This document shows positions 1-7,032 of a DNA stretch of 23,151 nucleotides, piece after piece. A model generated the notes under the pieces. It saw only the letters and a list, made by a program, of their open reading frames with translations, ran no database searches and was not told the DNA's origin. Made by a program: the position numbers and the translations under genes. This stretch comes from a virus, in IMG/VR virus record IMGVR_UViG_3300030102_000189, positions 1-23,151 of that record. One strand, written 5' to 3'. Position 1 is the stretch's first letter. Every line of letters starts with the position of its first letter.

Positions 1-66
1 ACTTTCTTTGCCTACTTGAAACACCTGTCGAGCTAAATTACGGTGAAAAACATAGGAGAATTAAAC

Positions 67-492
67 GTGAAAGATGATAAAGAAAGACGACTAAAAGTCG
101 TAGAGGATTTTGACTTCAACGACTTAGACCACTTGTTTAAGTTTACAGAGTGTCTTTCTGGTGCTAAGTTTAGGGTTAAAAAGTATGATAGTGGCGCTGT
201 TAAAGTTCTATACACCGACGGTGATAGTGGAGCAATGGAGTTTGGTTTCTCAGAAATATATGAGGAGCATGGATATCAAATGGAATTGATTGCGTGTAGG
301 TGGTGTGACATAACACCTTTCTATATGAGAAAAATTAACAGAGTCTTTACTAGACCTGACGACTACTACGATGGTGAGGTGATCGTGTTTGAAAAGCCGT
401 GTACTACCGTAGCGTGGGACAGTGATGAGCGTAACGAGCGTATAATTAATGCGAAAAAAGACCGAGAAAATAACGTGGACTGTGTAGTTTAG
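67..492 (+). CDS. Hypothetical phage protein (141 aa)
   Basis: I do not recognise this protein. It is about 141 aa, acidic, soluble-looking, with no membrane segment or signal peptide. The start is taken as GTG at 67, because an AGGAG ribosome-binding site (54-58) lies 8 nt upstream; an in-frame GTG at 43 has no such site and would add 8 residues. The middle alternates charged and aromatic residues (for example YYDGEVIVFEKP), suggesting a small mixed alpha/beta fold, but no catalytic motif is evident. Two Cys (CRWC) sit near the middle without a second pair, so a zinc site is not supported. It is the first complete gene of the rightward replication block, and its stop codon lies inside an inverted repeat (485-509). 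Function unknown. Confidence 0.7.
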   Translation: MKDDKERRLKVVEDFDFNDLDHLFKFTECLSGAKFRVKKYDSGAVKVLYTDGDSGAMEFGFSEIYEEHGYQMELIACRWCDITPFYMRKINRVFTRPDDYYDGEVIVFEKPCTTVAWDSDERNERIINAKKDRENNVDCVV

Positions 493-509
493 TGTGGTAA
501 ACTAAACTA
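485..509. repeat. Perfect 8-bp inverted repeat over a stop codon
   Basis: TAGTTTAG (485-492) and CTAAACTA (502-509) are exact reverse complements separated by 9 nt. The left arm contains the TAG stop of the upstream gene. The stem is AT-rich and is not followed by a T-run, so it is a weak candidate for a rho-independent terminator. It could instead be an operator or an mRNA hairpin that protects a 3' end. Confidence 0.5.
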
Positions 510-519
510 TATAGATAAC

Positions 520-574
520 TAAGTATTAATATTATTACTAATACTATTATTAATATTATTATTATTACTAATAC
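520..574. repeat. AT-rich imperfect tandem repeat, candidate origin
   Basis: This tract is nearly pure A and T. It holds two copies of a unit that begins TATTAATATTATTA and ends CTAATAC: 524-544 and 548-574. The second copy carries an extra TTATTA. The only C residues are at the shared ends of the units (538, 544, 568, 574). It lies within the only sizeable gap of the right-pointing block (493-587), a short way upstream of the primase-helicase gene. T7-like phages use AT-rich intergenic DNA as primary origins, so a DNA-unwinding or origin role is a reasonable inference. A simple promoter or leader region is the alternative. Confidence 0.45.
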
Positions 575-587
575 ATAGGAACTACAT

Positions 588-767
588 ATGACACGAGAAC
601 AAATGATTGAAGAGCTAGTGGAGTACGAGTTTACTCAGGTCACGTTGGTTGAGATTGTTCAGATATACATCAAGCTTCAACGTGAGTTTTTGGATCAAAC
701 CTATTCTGATGACGAGATCAAAGATAAGTACGACAAGCTGTTTGGTGATGCGGAGGTAGTACACTGA
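588..767 (+). CDS. Small hypothetical phage protein (59 aa)
   Basis: This ORF encodes 59 aa and begins MTREQMIEELVEYEF. The ATG at 588 follows an AGGA box (577-580) by 7 nt. The stop TGA shares its last base with the ATG of the primase-helicase gene (TGATG at 765-769), which implies translational coupling. The sequence is acidic, predicted largely helical, with no Cys and no membrane segment. It resembles in character the short helical proteins that many marine phages carry beside replication genes, but I cannot assign a function. Good ribosome-binding site, tight coupling and amino-acid composition make it a believable gene. Confidence 0.7.
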   Translation: MTREQMIEELVEYEFTQVTLVEIVQIYIKLQREFLDQTYSDDEIKDKYDKLFGDAEVVH

Positions 768-2350
768 TGGCTTTTGTTAAGTTACACCAAGAGTGTGGTG
801 ATTGTGGTTCTAGTGATGCGTTGTCTTACAACGAGGATGGATCTAGTTATTGCTTTGCCTGTGCTAAGTTCACCCCGTCAGAGGACACAGGAGGCTCTGT
901 GAGCAACATTAAGGAACGAGTAGTACCCGGACAAGGGTTCGACAAAGCGGCCTTCACAGAGCCATACAAGGGCTATCAGGACAGGGGTCTAACTGCTACT
1001 ACGATGGCGGCGTACTCTGCACAACAGAAGGCAGGTAACATTCTGTTTGGTTATCATGATCCTGTTGGTGAGCTAGTGGCGGTGAAGACTAGGTATCCTG
1101 ATAAGCAGTTCAAGATTGGTGGGGACTGGAAGAAGGCTGGGTTGTACGGTCAACATATGTTCCCGTCTGGTGGTCAATACATAACCGTAGTAGAAGGAGA
1201 GTTCGATGCATTGGCATCCTATCAAATGTTTGGTGGCAAGTATCCTGTTGTGTCTGTTCGTAATGGTGCCAAAGGTGCTGCTGCTGACTGTCGCCGCGCC
1301 TACGACTTTCTCGACCAGTACGATCATATTATCTTTTGCTTTGACAACGACGATCATGGCCGCTCTGCTGCTCTAGAATGTGCTGACATCTTTGGTGGTA
1401 AGTCTAGGATCTACCATCATGGTGAACACAAGGATGCGTGTGACTACCTGCTGAATGCAGACAAGGATGACTTTGTTAAGCGGTGGTGGGCGGCGAAGAC
1501 CTACACACCTGATGGTATGGTGATGCTGGGTTCTCTGCGTGAGGCTCTGAAGAAACCATTGGAGGAGGCAGAGGTACGCTACCCATACAAGGGGCTAGAT
1601 GACATGACGTTTGGTGTACGTCCTACTGAGCTAGTCACTATCTGTGCTGGCTCTGGTCTGGGTAAGTCCACGTTCATGCGTGAGCTAGTGTTCTCCATCC
1701 TTGGACAGACCAACGACAGGGTGGGACTAGCGTTCCTTGAAGAGACACCGGACAGGACAGCGCGTGGTCTAGTGGGACTACAGATCAACAAGCCTATCCA
1801 CCTTCCGGGCTGTGACTACTCAGCAAGTGAGGTAGACCAAGTGTTTGATAGTCTTGATCTTGATGACCGTGTTGTGCTGTGGGATACGTTTGGTTCCAAT
1901 AAGATTGAGAACGTACTGGCACGGTTCCGTTATCAGATCAAGGTGTTGGGTGTGCAGTACATTGTGCTGGATCATATCTCCATACTAGTGTCGGATCAGG
2001 ACAACGGAGACGAGCGTAAGGCTATCGATGAGATCATGACCAAGCTACGTATGTTCTGTCAGGAGATGCGTGTGTGTATGTTTGTTGTGTCACATCTCAA
2101 ACGGCCTGATGGTAAGGGACACGAGGACGGGGCATACACTAGTCTTGGACAGCTACGTGGTTCAGCAGCGATAGCACAACTGAGTGACATCGTGTTAGGA
2201 TTAGAGCGTAACGCACAGGCAGAGGATCAGATGGTACGCAACACCACCAACGTGCGTGTACTCAAGAACAGGTTCAGTGGAATGACAGGCCCAGCTACGG
2301 CGCTGATGTATAACAAGGACACGGGGAGGCTCACTGAGATCATTGAATGA
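767..2350 (+). CDS. T7 gp4-like DNA primase-helicase
   Basis: Bifunctional replisome protein of 527 aa (T7 gp4 is 566 aa) that makes RNA primers and unwinds DNA ahead of the polymerase. Domains in order: an N-terminal zinc finger with C10/C13 and C29/C32, the same pair spacing as in T7 gp4; a TOPRIM primase core with EGEFDAL (143-149) and the acidic DNDD cluster (193-196); then a RecA-fold, DnaB-type hexameric helicase with Walker A GSGLGKST (295-302), a Walker B-like IVLDH ending near 403, and a later SHLKRPDGKG segment typical of the family. A GGAGG box (752-756) precedes the ATG, which overlaps the stop of the 59-aa gene. Its own TGA overlaps the next gene. All visible catalytic motifs are intact, so I expect an active enzyme. 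Confidence 0.96.
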   Translation: MAFVKLHQECGDCGSSDALSYNEDGSSYCFACAKFTPSEDTGGSVSNIKERVVPGQGFDKAAFTEPYKGYQDRGLTATTMAAYSAQQKAGNILFGYHDPVGELVAVKTRYPDKQFKIGGDWKKAGLYGQHMFPSGGQYITVVEGEFDALASYQMFGGKYPVVSVRNGAKGAAADCRRAYDFLDQYDHIIFCFDNDDHGRSAALECADIFGGKSRIYHHGEHKDACDYLLNADKDDFVKRWWAAKTYTPDGMVMLGSLREALKKPLEEAEVRYPYKGLDDMTFGVRPTELVTICAGSGLGKSTFMRELVFSILGQTNDRVGLAFLEETPDRTARGLVGLQINKPIHLPGCDYSASEVDQVFDSLDLDDRVVLWDTFGSNKIENVLARFRYQIKVLGVQYIVLDHISILVSDQDNGDERKAIDEIMTKLRMFCQEMRVCMFVVSHLKRPDGKGHEDGAYTSLGQLRGSAAIAQLSDIVLGLERNAQAEDQMVRNTTNVRVLKNRFSGMTGPATALMYNKDTGRLTEIIE

Positions 2351-2592
2351 GATGCAAAGCGTGTGATAAGATCATGACAAACTACGAGCTGACCAAGAAG
2401 TTCAGCGGCAGTGGTGAGTTTGTTGATTTGTGTAATGAGTGTAGTCGGTTCCTTGCTGATGATAATTTGACAGCCATAGGTAACATAGACTATGCTGACC
2501 TATATGATTTAGAGGAGTTACGTTATGTCGAGGATGAGCAATTGGATTATGCAACAGGAACAGAACATGGAGATGAGGGAGAGTGGTCATGA
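2347..2592 (+). CDS. Small zinc-ribbon-like protein (81 aa)
   Basis: An 81-aa protein wedged between primase-helicase and DNA polymerase. It has two CxxC pairs (C3/C6 and C29/C32) in the N-terminal half, the pattern of a small treble-clef or zinc-ribbon fold, and a strongly acidic C-terminal half rich in Asp, Glu and Tyr. Its ATG overlaps the primase-helicase stop (ATGA, 2347-2350), and its TGA overlaps the polymerase ATG (2589-2592), so all three are probably translated in a coupled way. The position suggests a replication or transcription accessory factor, but that is an inference. I do not recognise a named family. Confidence 0.75.
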   Translation: MRCKACDKIMTNYELTKKFSGSGEFVDLCNECSRFLADDNLTAIGNIDYADLYDLEELRYVEDEQLDYATGTEHGDEGEWS

Positions 2593-4271
2593 ACTTACAA
2601 AAGGACAACAGCTTGATCTCACCTACTACGAATACTGTGTTTCTAGACATAGAGGCAGACGGCCTGAACCCTACGAAGATACACTGCGTGGTTACAAAGA
2701 GACCGAACGAAGCTCACTTGACTCACTTATCTAGACGGAGCTTGATGGATGAACTGGCAAAAGGTGGCAAGGTATGTGGACACAATCTTATTGGTTATGA
2801 TCTTCCTGTTATGCGTAAACTGTGGGGCATCCGTATACCAGCACATAGAGTTGTCGATACTCTAGTACTGTCGCGCCTGTTCCACCCTGACCTAGATGGT
2901 GGTCACAGCCTAGCTGCATGGGGTGGCAGGCTTGGGTTTGCTAAGGGTGAGCATGATGAGTGGGATGAGATATCACCTGAGATGATTGAGTACTGCAAGC
3001 GTGATGTTGATGTGACTCAGCGCCTGCACGACGCACTCATGGGACAGATGCAGATGTTTGGATTCACTCAGCATTGTGTTGACCTTGAACACAACGTTGC
3101 ATTCATCTGCAAGGATCAGGAAGACAACGGCTTTGAGTTTGACAAGCAGGGTGCTGTTGACTTGTACGAAGAACTAACTACCCGTATGCACAGGATTGAG
3201 AATGACTTACAACAAGTGTTTCCACCTATCATTGAAGAAAGAGTCAGTGAAAAGACAGGTAAGAAGCTCAAGGATAAAGTTACAGTATTTAACGTCGGGA
3301 GCAGGCAACAAATCGCAGAAAGACTTGAGAGCAAGGGCGCTATTTGGAAGGAGCTTACTCCGTCAGGCAAACCAAAAGTTGATGAGAAAACACTTAAGGA
3401 GCAGATACAGATTCCTGAGGCTAAGATTATCCTCCGCTACCTTATGTGCCAGAAACGTGCATCGCAGGTCGATTCGTGGATCAAAGCTGTCACGGAGATG
3501 GGACGCATACATGGAAGAGTTAGGCCCATTGGTGCTGTCACGGGTAGAATGGCGCACTCTTCTCCGAACATGGCTCAAGTTCCTGCTGTAAGGGCTGAGT
3601 ATGGTAAGCAGTGTCGTGACCTGTTCACCACCCCTGAAGGCCGTGTTTTGGTTGGTGCTGATGCCAGCGGTCTTGAGCTACGTATGCTTGCACACTACAT
3701 GGATGATGAATCCTACACCAACGAGATACTATCAGGTGACATACACACGGCTAACCAGACAGCCGCAGGATTAGAAACAAGAGATCAAGCTAAGACATTC
3801 ATCTATGCGTTCCTGTACGGTGCAGGAGATGCCAAGATAGGTAGTGTCGTAGGGGGCAGTGCCGCTCACGGTAAGAGACTCAAGGCAGCGTTCCTAGAGA
3901 ACACACCCGCATTGGCAAAGCTACGTTCAGAGGTACTGACTGATGCAGAGACAGGGTTCCTAACTGGACTAGACGGCAGACGTATACGTGTACGATCACA
4001 ACACGCCGCACTGAATACGCTACTGCAGGGCGCTGGCGCTGTGGTAATGAAGCAGGCTATTGTTATTTTGTATGACCTACTGGCTCGTGTTGACTTCAAG
4101 CTGGTAGCACAGGTTCATGATGAGTGGCAGATAGAGTGCCGCCCAGAGGATGCAGACTTCATTGGTAAGTCATGCGTCAACGCAATGGTATTCGCAGGTG
4201 AAGTCCTGCAACTGAACTGTCCGTTGGACGGAGAGTATAGAGTTGGTAATAGTTGGGCCGATACCCACTAG
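2589..4271 (+). CDS. Family A DNA polymerase (T7 gp5-like, short form)
   Basis: Replicative DNA polymerase, 560 aa from the ATG at 2589 (an in-frame GTG at 2583 sits too close to the GAGGGAG ribosome-binding site at 2575-2581). The 3'-5' proofreading domain is complete: Exo I with D20 and E22 (FLDIEADGL), Exo II GHNLIGYD (D71), Exo III YCKRD (Y135, D139). The polymerase domain has motif A with D358 (GADASGLELR), motif B with R398, K402, Y406 and Y410-G411, and motif C HDE (510-512). Y406 occupies the place of T7 Tyr526 and E. coli Phe762, the residue that governs dideoxynucleotide discrimination. The protein is some 140 residues shorter than T7 gp5 (704 aa), so the thumb insertion that binds host thioredoxin in T7 may be absent. 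It would work with the adjacent helicase and ssDNA-binding protein. Confidence 0.96.
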   Translation: MNLQKDNSLISPTTNTVFLDIEADGLNPTKIHCVVTKRPNEAHLTHLSRRSLMDELAKGGKVCGHNLIGYDLPVMRKLWGIRIPAHRVVDTLVLSRLFHPDLDGGHSLAAWGGRLGFAKGEHDEWDEISPEMIEYCKRDVDVTQRLHDALMGQMQMFGFTQHCVDLEHNVAFICKDQEDNGFEFDKQGAVDLYEELTTRMHRIENDLQQVFPPIIEERVSEKTGKKLKDKVTVFNVGSRQQIAERLESKGAIWKELTPSGKPKVDEKTLKEQIQIPEAKIILRYLMCQKRASQVDSWIKAVTEMGRIHGRVRPIGAVTGRMAHSSPNMAQVPAVRAEYGKQCRDLFTTPEGRVLVGADASGLELRMLAHYMDDESYTNEILSGDIHTANQTAAGLETRDQAKTFIYAFLYGAGDAKIGSVVGGSAAHGKRLKAAFLENTPALAKLRSEVLTDAETGFLTGLDGRRIRVRSQHAALNTLLQGAGAVVMKQAIVILYDLLARVDFKLVAQVHDEWQIECRPEDADFIGKSCVNAMVFAGEVLQLNCPLDGEYRVGNSWADTH

Positions 4272-4288
4272 CACAATTCTATTTTATG

Positions 4289-4297
4289 TGGTATAAT
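4289..4297 (+). promoter_or_regulatory. Extended -10 promoter-like site
   Basis: TGGTATAAT (4289-4297) is a perfect extended -10 element (TGnTATAAT) in the 60-bp gap between the DNA polymerase and ssDNA-binding protein genes, one of very few non-coding gaps on this strand. No good -35 box lies 16-18 bp upstream (TAGCAC at 4269-4274), which is typical of extended -10 promoters. It could give extra host sigma70-driven transcription of the ssDNA-binding protein, which is needed in quantity. No mapped start site is available. Confidence 0.5.
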
Positions 4298-4331
4298 ATT
4301 ATGGTAAGTTTAACTAGCAGGAGAATGCTAT

Positions 4332-4778
4332 ATGTCTGATCAAGCACCCAATGTAATGGTTAACTGTGATTTGTTCTGGCCTAACCTAACTCACAAGAAT
4401 GAGTTAGCTGGTAAGTACACAGTAGATCTTGCTAATCTTTCTGAGGCTGCTGTAACTGCGTTGGAAGATATGGGACTTAACGTTCACAACAAGGGAGATG
4501 ATCGTGGAAACTACATCACCTGTAAGTCTAACAACAAGTATCGAGCCTTCAACCCTGACGGATCAGAGATGCTCATCAAAGGACGATCACCCCGAGATGA
4601 GATGGATGACCCAGAATCAGGGGTCGTTGTGGGTAATGGTTCCAAAGCTCGATGTCTCATCGGGTACTACGATTGGGAATACCTCAAGAAGAAAGGTCGT
4701 AGTGCCACGCTCAAGCGTCTTGTAGTCAGTGACGTTGTTGAGTATGCACCTGAAGTCGAAGAGATGGAAGCTCTGTGA
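4332..4778 (+). CDS. Single-stranded DNA-binding protein (T7 gp2.5-like)
   Basis: A 148-aa protein, small and predicted to be mostly beta strand, with aromatic and charged residues as expected for an OB-fold. It ends in an acidic tail with a hydrophobic tip (EVEEMEAL). T7 gp2.5 uses such an acidic tail to contact the polymerase and helicase. The ATG at 4332 follows a strong AGGAG box (4319-4323) by 8 nt, and a promoter-like site lies just upstream. It sits between DNA polymerase and 5'-3' exonuclease, the neighbourhood expected for a phage SSB. The assignment rests on length, tail and context; sequence conservation in this family is low, so the exact family is less certain than the role. Confidence 0.75.
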   Translation: MSDQAPNVMVNCDLFWPNLTHKNELAGKYTVDLANLSEAAVTALEDMGLNVHNKGDDRGNYITCKSNNKYRAFNPDGSEMLIKGRSPRDEMDDPESGVVVGNGSKARCLIGYYDWEYLKKKGRSATLKRLVVSDVVEYAPEVEEMEAL

Positions 4779-5467
4779 TACTGATTGATGGTGATATGCT
4801 GGTGTATCGTGTGGGGTTTGCCTGCGATGAAGAGACTGAAGAAGTCGCAACGCAGACCCTAGACAACTACCTGTCCGAAATGGTCGTGGATTTGTCTGAA
4901 CACTACACATCTAGCGTTGTATACCTCACGGGTAAGGGTAACTTCAGGGACGAGGTTGCCACTACCCAACCCTACAAAGGTAACCGTGACAACAAGCGAG
5001 TCCCAGTACACAAAAATCTGCTACGTGAATACATGGTTTCAGAGTGGAACGCACAGGTTGTCAACGGCATGGAAGCTGACGATGCTATTGCAATCAAAGC
5101 AACTGAGCTAGACCACGATGTTATCATCTGTTCACTAGACAAAGACTTCAAACAGATTCCTTGTCGTATGTACGATTACACCAAGAAAAACTTAAATGCA
5201 TTTAAGAAAGATGATGCTATGCGTTGGCTGTACAAGCAGGCGTTGATGGGTGATCGTGTTGACAATATACCGGGCATACATGGTGTCGGTCCTAAGAAAG
5301 CAGACAAGATCATTGACCCATGCACAACAGAATGGGAATGTTACAGCACTTGTCTTACTCACTATTGGGACAACGAACTGGACGAAGACAGGCTGCTAGA
5401 AAGCCTACAACTTCTATACCTGCTACGTTCACCTGATGACAAGTACGAGAAGCCAAGTGAAATATGA
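4775..5467 (+). CDS. 5'-3' exonuclease (T7 gp6-like, FEN/PIN fold)
   Basis: A 230-aa nuclease of the 5'-nuclease superfamily, which would remove RNA primers and degrade DNA from 5' ends. Metal-binding acidic residues are all visible: D5 and D7 (LIDGD), E100, D102 and D103 (MEADDA), D122 and D124 (LDKDF), D160 and D163 (GDRVDNIPG). The basic YKGNRD (67-72) matches the helical-gateway lysine/arginine region. A helix-hairpin-helix DNA-binding motif follows (GIHGVGPKKA, about 167-176). The start is GTG at 4775, overlapping the stop of the SSB gene (GTGA), so translation is probably coupled. The end overlaps the endonuclease gene. Complete and probably active. Confidence 0.93.
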   Translation: MILIDGDMLVYRVGFACDEETEEVATQTLDNYLSEMVVDLSEHYTSSVVYLTGKGNFRDEVATTQPYKGNRDNKRVPVHKNLLREYMVSEWNAQVVNGMEADDAIAIKATELDHDVIICSLDKDFKQIPCRMYDYTKKNLNAFKKDDAMRWLYKQALMGDRVDNIPGIHGVGPKKADKIIDPCTTEWECYSTCLTHYWDNELDEDRLLESLQLLYLLRSPDDKYEKPSEI

Positions 5468-5834
5468 TTCTAAGTTTGAGAAAGAAGCCCATGAGATTAT
5501 GCAGGGCTGTGAGTATCATCCAGAACAACGACTGTTTTATCTTGTTCCTAAACATTACGAGCCTGACTTTGTTTATATGCACCGTGGTAAGACATGGTAC
5601 ATAGAAGCTAAGGGTAGGTTCCGTACATCAGAGGAGGCACGTAAGTATGTCATCATCGCGGAGACACTTAGCCCAAAGGAGGAGCTGGTATTTCTCTTCC
5701 AACGAGCCAAGACCCCCATGCCGGGATCACGAAGAAGAAAGGACGGTACACGCTACACAATGGAAGAGTGGGCAGAGAAACATGGATTCCGTTGGCACAC
5801 TCTTGACACAATACCTACAGGATGGAGAAGATGA
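5436..5834 (+). CDS. Endonuclease I, Holliday junction resolvase (T7 gp3-like)
   Basis: A 132-aa branch-cutting nuclease of the PD-(D/E)xK superfamily. In T7 the homologue resolves replication and recombination branches and breaks host DNA. The catalytic set can be read as E15 (SKFE), D44 (YEPDF), E57 and K59 (YIEAKG), matching T7 E20, D55, E65 and K67. The C-terminal EKHGF and IPTGW pieces also match the T7 protein. The start is uncertain: ATG at 5436 gives a 32-bp overlap with the exonuclease gene and has no clear ribosome-binding site, while GTG at 5457 (125 aa) has a weak GAGAAG upstream and overlaps less. Either way the catalytic residues are kept. Confidence 0.93.
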   Translation: MTSTRSQVKYDSKFEKEAHEIMQGCEYHPEQRLFYLVPKHYEPDFVYMHRGKTWYIEAKGRFRTSEEARKYVIIAETLSPKEELVFLFQRAKTPMPGSRRRKDGTRYTMEEWAEKHGFRWHTLDTIPTGWRR

Positions 5835-6595
5835 GACACCTAATAATACCTGATACTCAGATCAAACCAAATCATCCTATCGACCATATGCTGTGGGCAG
5901 GACGCTATGCAGCGGCGATCAAACCTAACACCATCATACATCTGGGGGATCACTGGGACTTTCCATCGTTGTCATCATACGATGTGGGAAAGAAGTCGTT
6001 CGAAGGTAGGCGTTACTCTGCTGACGTAGAGGCTGGCAACGAGGCTATGCAGGTGTTCATGGACTGCATCAGGGCAGAGCAGTCACGTATGCGTAGGATG
6101 AAGAAGAAGGTATGGAAGCCTCGCCTCATCTTTACCCTTGGCAACCACGAGTACAGAGTGGAACGTGCAGTAGAGAACGATGCCAAGCTAGAAGGACTGA
6201 TGAGCTATGAGGATCTCAATCTCAGAGGCTGGGAAGTATATCCGTATCTTCAGCCAGTTATTGTGGACGGTATTGCTTATTGCCACTTTTTCACTAGCGG
6301 TGTCATGGGCAGGCCAGTTACTAATGCAAAACTACTGCTCCAAAAGAAACATATGTCATGCGTCATGGGACATGTACAAGACAGAGACATTGCCTTTGAC
6401 AGGAACGCAGCAGGAAAAAGAATGACATCCTTGTTTGCTGGTATCTATTACCAACACGACGAGGAGTACCTGAACCCTCAGACTAACGGATCATGGTCTG
6501 GGTTGTGGGTATTCAACGAGGTAGACAACGGCACGTTTGACGAGATGCCTGTGTCTATGTCCTATCTACGGGGGAAGTACGGTGCTAACTCTTGA
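5831..6595 (+). CDS. Calcineurin-like metallophosphoesterase
   Basis: A 254-aa protein with the dimetal phosphoesterase motifs in order: PDTQ (7-10), GDHWD (39-43), GNHE (104-107), a His in AYCHFF (152) and GHVQ (180-183). The canonical first and last motifs are DxH and GHxH; here both final His residues are Gln, so one metal site may be built differently. ATG at 5831 is preferred over ATG at 5822 because it overlaps the endonuclease stop (ATGA) and sits 8 nt after AGGA. The substrate is unknown: candidates are nucleotides, cyclic nucleotides or nucleic-acid ends. Its place inside the replication and nucleotide block favours nucleic-acid metabolism, an inference only. Confidence 0.85.
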   Translation: MRHLIIPDTQIKPNHPIDHMLWAGRYAAAIKPNTIIHLGDHWDFPSLSSYDVGKKSFEGRRYSADVEAGNEAMQVFMDCIRAEQSRMRRMKKKVWKPRLIFTLGNHEYRVERAVENDAKLEGLMSYEDLNLRGWEVYPYLQPVIVDGIAYCHFFTSGVMGRPVTNAKLLLQKKHMSCVMGHVQDRDIAFDRNAAGKRMTSLFAGIYYQHDEEYLNPQTNGSWSGLWVFNEVDNGTFDEMPVSMSYLRGKYGANS

Positions 6596-6746
6596 CGAGA
6601 TACTTGAACGAGTAGCTAAACGCTACGATGAAGTGACTATCATGGAGGCGTTAGAGATTACGTCTGAAGAGTTGGTTGAGCGGTTCGCTGACAAGGTGGA
6701 CACTAACAGTTGGAAGTTTGATTTAGAGGAAGAGAATGTCTATTAA
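6582..6746 (+). CDS. Small hypothetical phage protein (54 aa)
   Basis: A 54-aa acidic, probably all-helical protein (LTLDEILERVAKRYDEVT, then EALEITSEELVERFADK). GTG at 6582 is the likely start, because a GGGGAAG box lies just upstream (6571-6577). A longer reading from 6537 would add Cys-rich residues that look like out-of-frame phosphoesterase sequence. It overlaps the end of the phosphoesterase by 14 bp and the start of the next gene by 11 bp. The repeated leucine/glutamate spacing and the phrase 'DEVTIMEALEITSEELVERF' resemble small helical or HTH-like proteins of marine phages. Function unknown. Confidence 0.68.
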   Translation: MLTLDEILERVAKRYDEVTIMEALEITSEELVERFADKVDTNSWKFDLEEENVY

Positions 6747-7032
6747 CGATGCAACACCAGAGCAATGGGACAAGGCCAGTACTACAGTGTACGGCAAACT
6801 GTACCACCCTCAAGACCAACACCCCATCAAGAAACAAGTAGGAGGTGATCATTACAACCGCTATGCCATACAGCCCGTAGACTTTATCATTGCTAACAAG
6901 ATAGATTGGTGTGAAGCCAACGCTATCAAGTACATCACAAGGTGGAAGAACAAGAATGGCATAGAAGATATTAAGAAAGCTATCCACTATCTTGAAATAC
7001 TATTGGAACGTTTACAAAATGAAAATAGTTGA
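6736..7032 (+). CDS. DUF3310 family protein
   Basis: A 98-aa protein whose core matches the DUF3310 phage family: VGGDHY (35-40), then AIQPVDFI, WCEANAIKYITRWK (58-71), and a C-terminal helix KKAIHYLEILLE. The family is common in tailed phages and is sometimes described as nucleotide-kinase-like, but no Walker motif is present here and no activity is established. An AGGA box (6727-6730) precedes the ATG at 6736 by 5 nt. Tight overlaps with both neighbours and its closeness to the ribonucleotide reductase fit a role in nucleotide or DNA metabolism, which is an inference. Confidence 0.85.
   Translation: MSINDATPEQWDKASTTVYGKLYHPQDQHPIKKQVGGDHYNRYAIQPVDFIIANKIDWCEANAIKYITRWKNKNGIEDIKKAIHYLEILLERLQNENS

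Noticed and set aside
43-66. GTG at 43 as the start of the first gene
   Set aside because: There is no ribosome-binding site before it, while GTG at 67 follows AGGAG by 8 nt.
1-77. 3' end of an upstream gene: frame 1 ends TAA at 34-36, frame 3 ends TGA at 75-77
   Set aside because: Both frames are open only for a few codons from the edge and the fragment is too short to tell which, if either, is coding.
2525-2734. Overlapping + strand ORF across the zinc-ribbon gene end and the polymerase start
   Set aside because: It lies in another frame of two well-supported genes and has no family-like sequence.
3196-3591. 131-aa + strand ORF inside DNA polymerase
   Set aside because: It is an out-of-frame shadow of the polymerase gene, basic and without any domain pattern.
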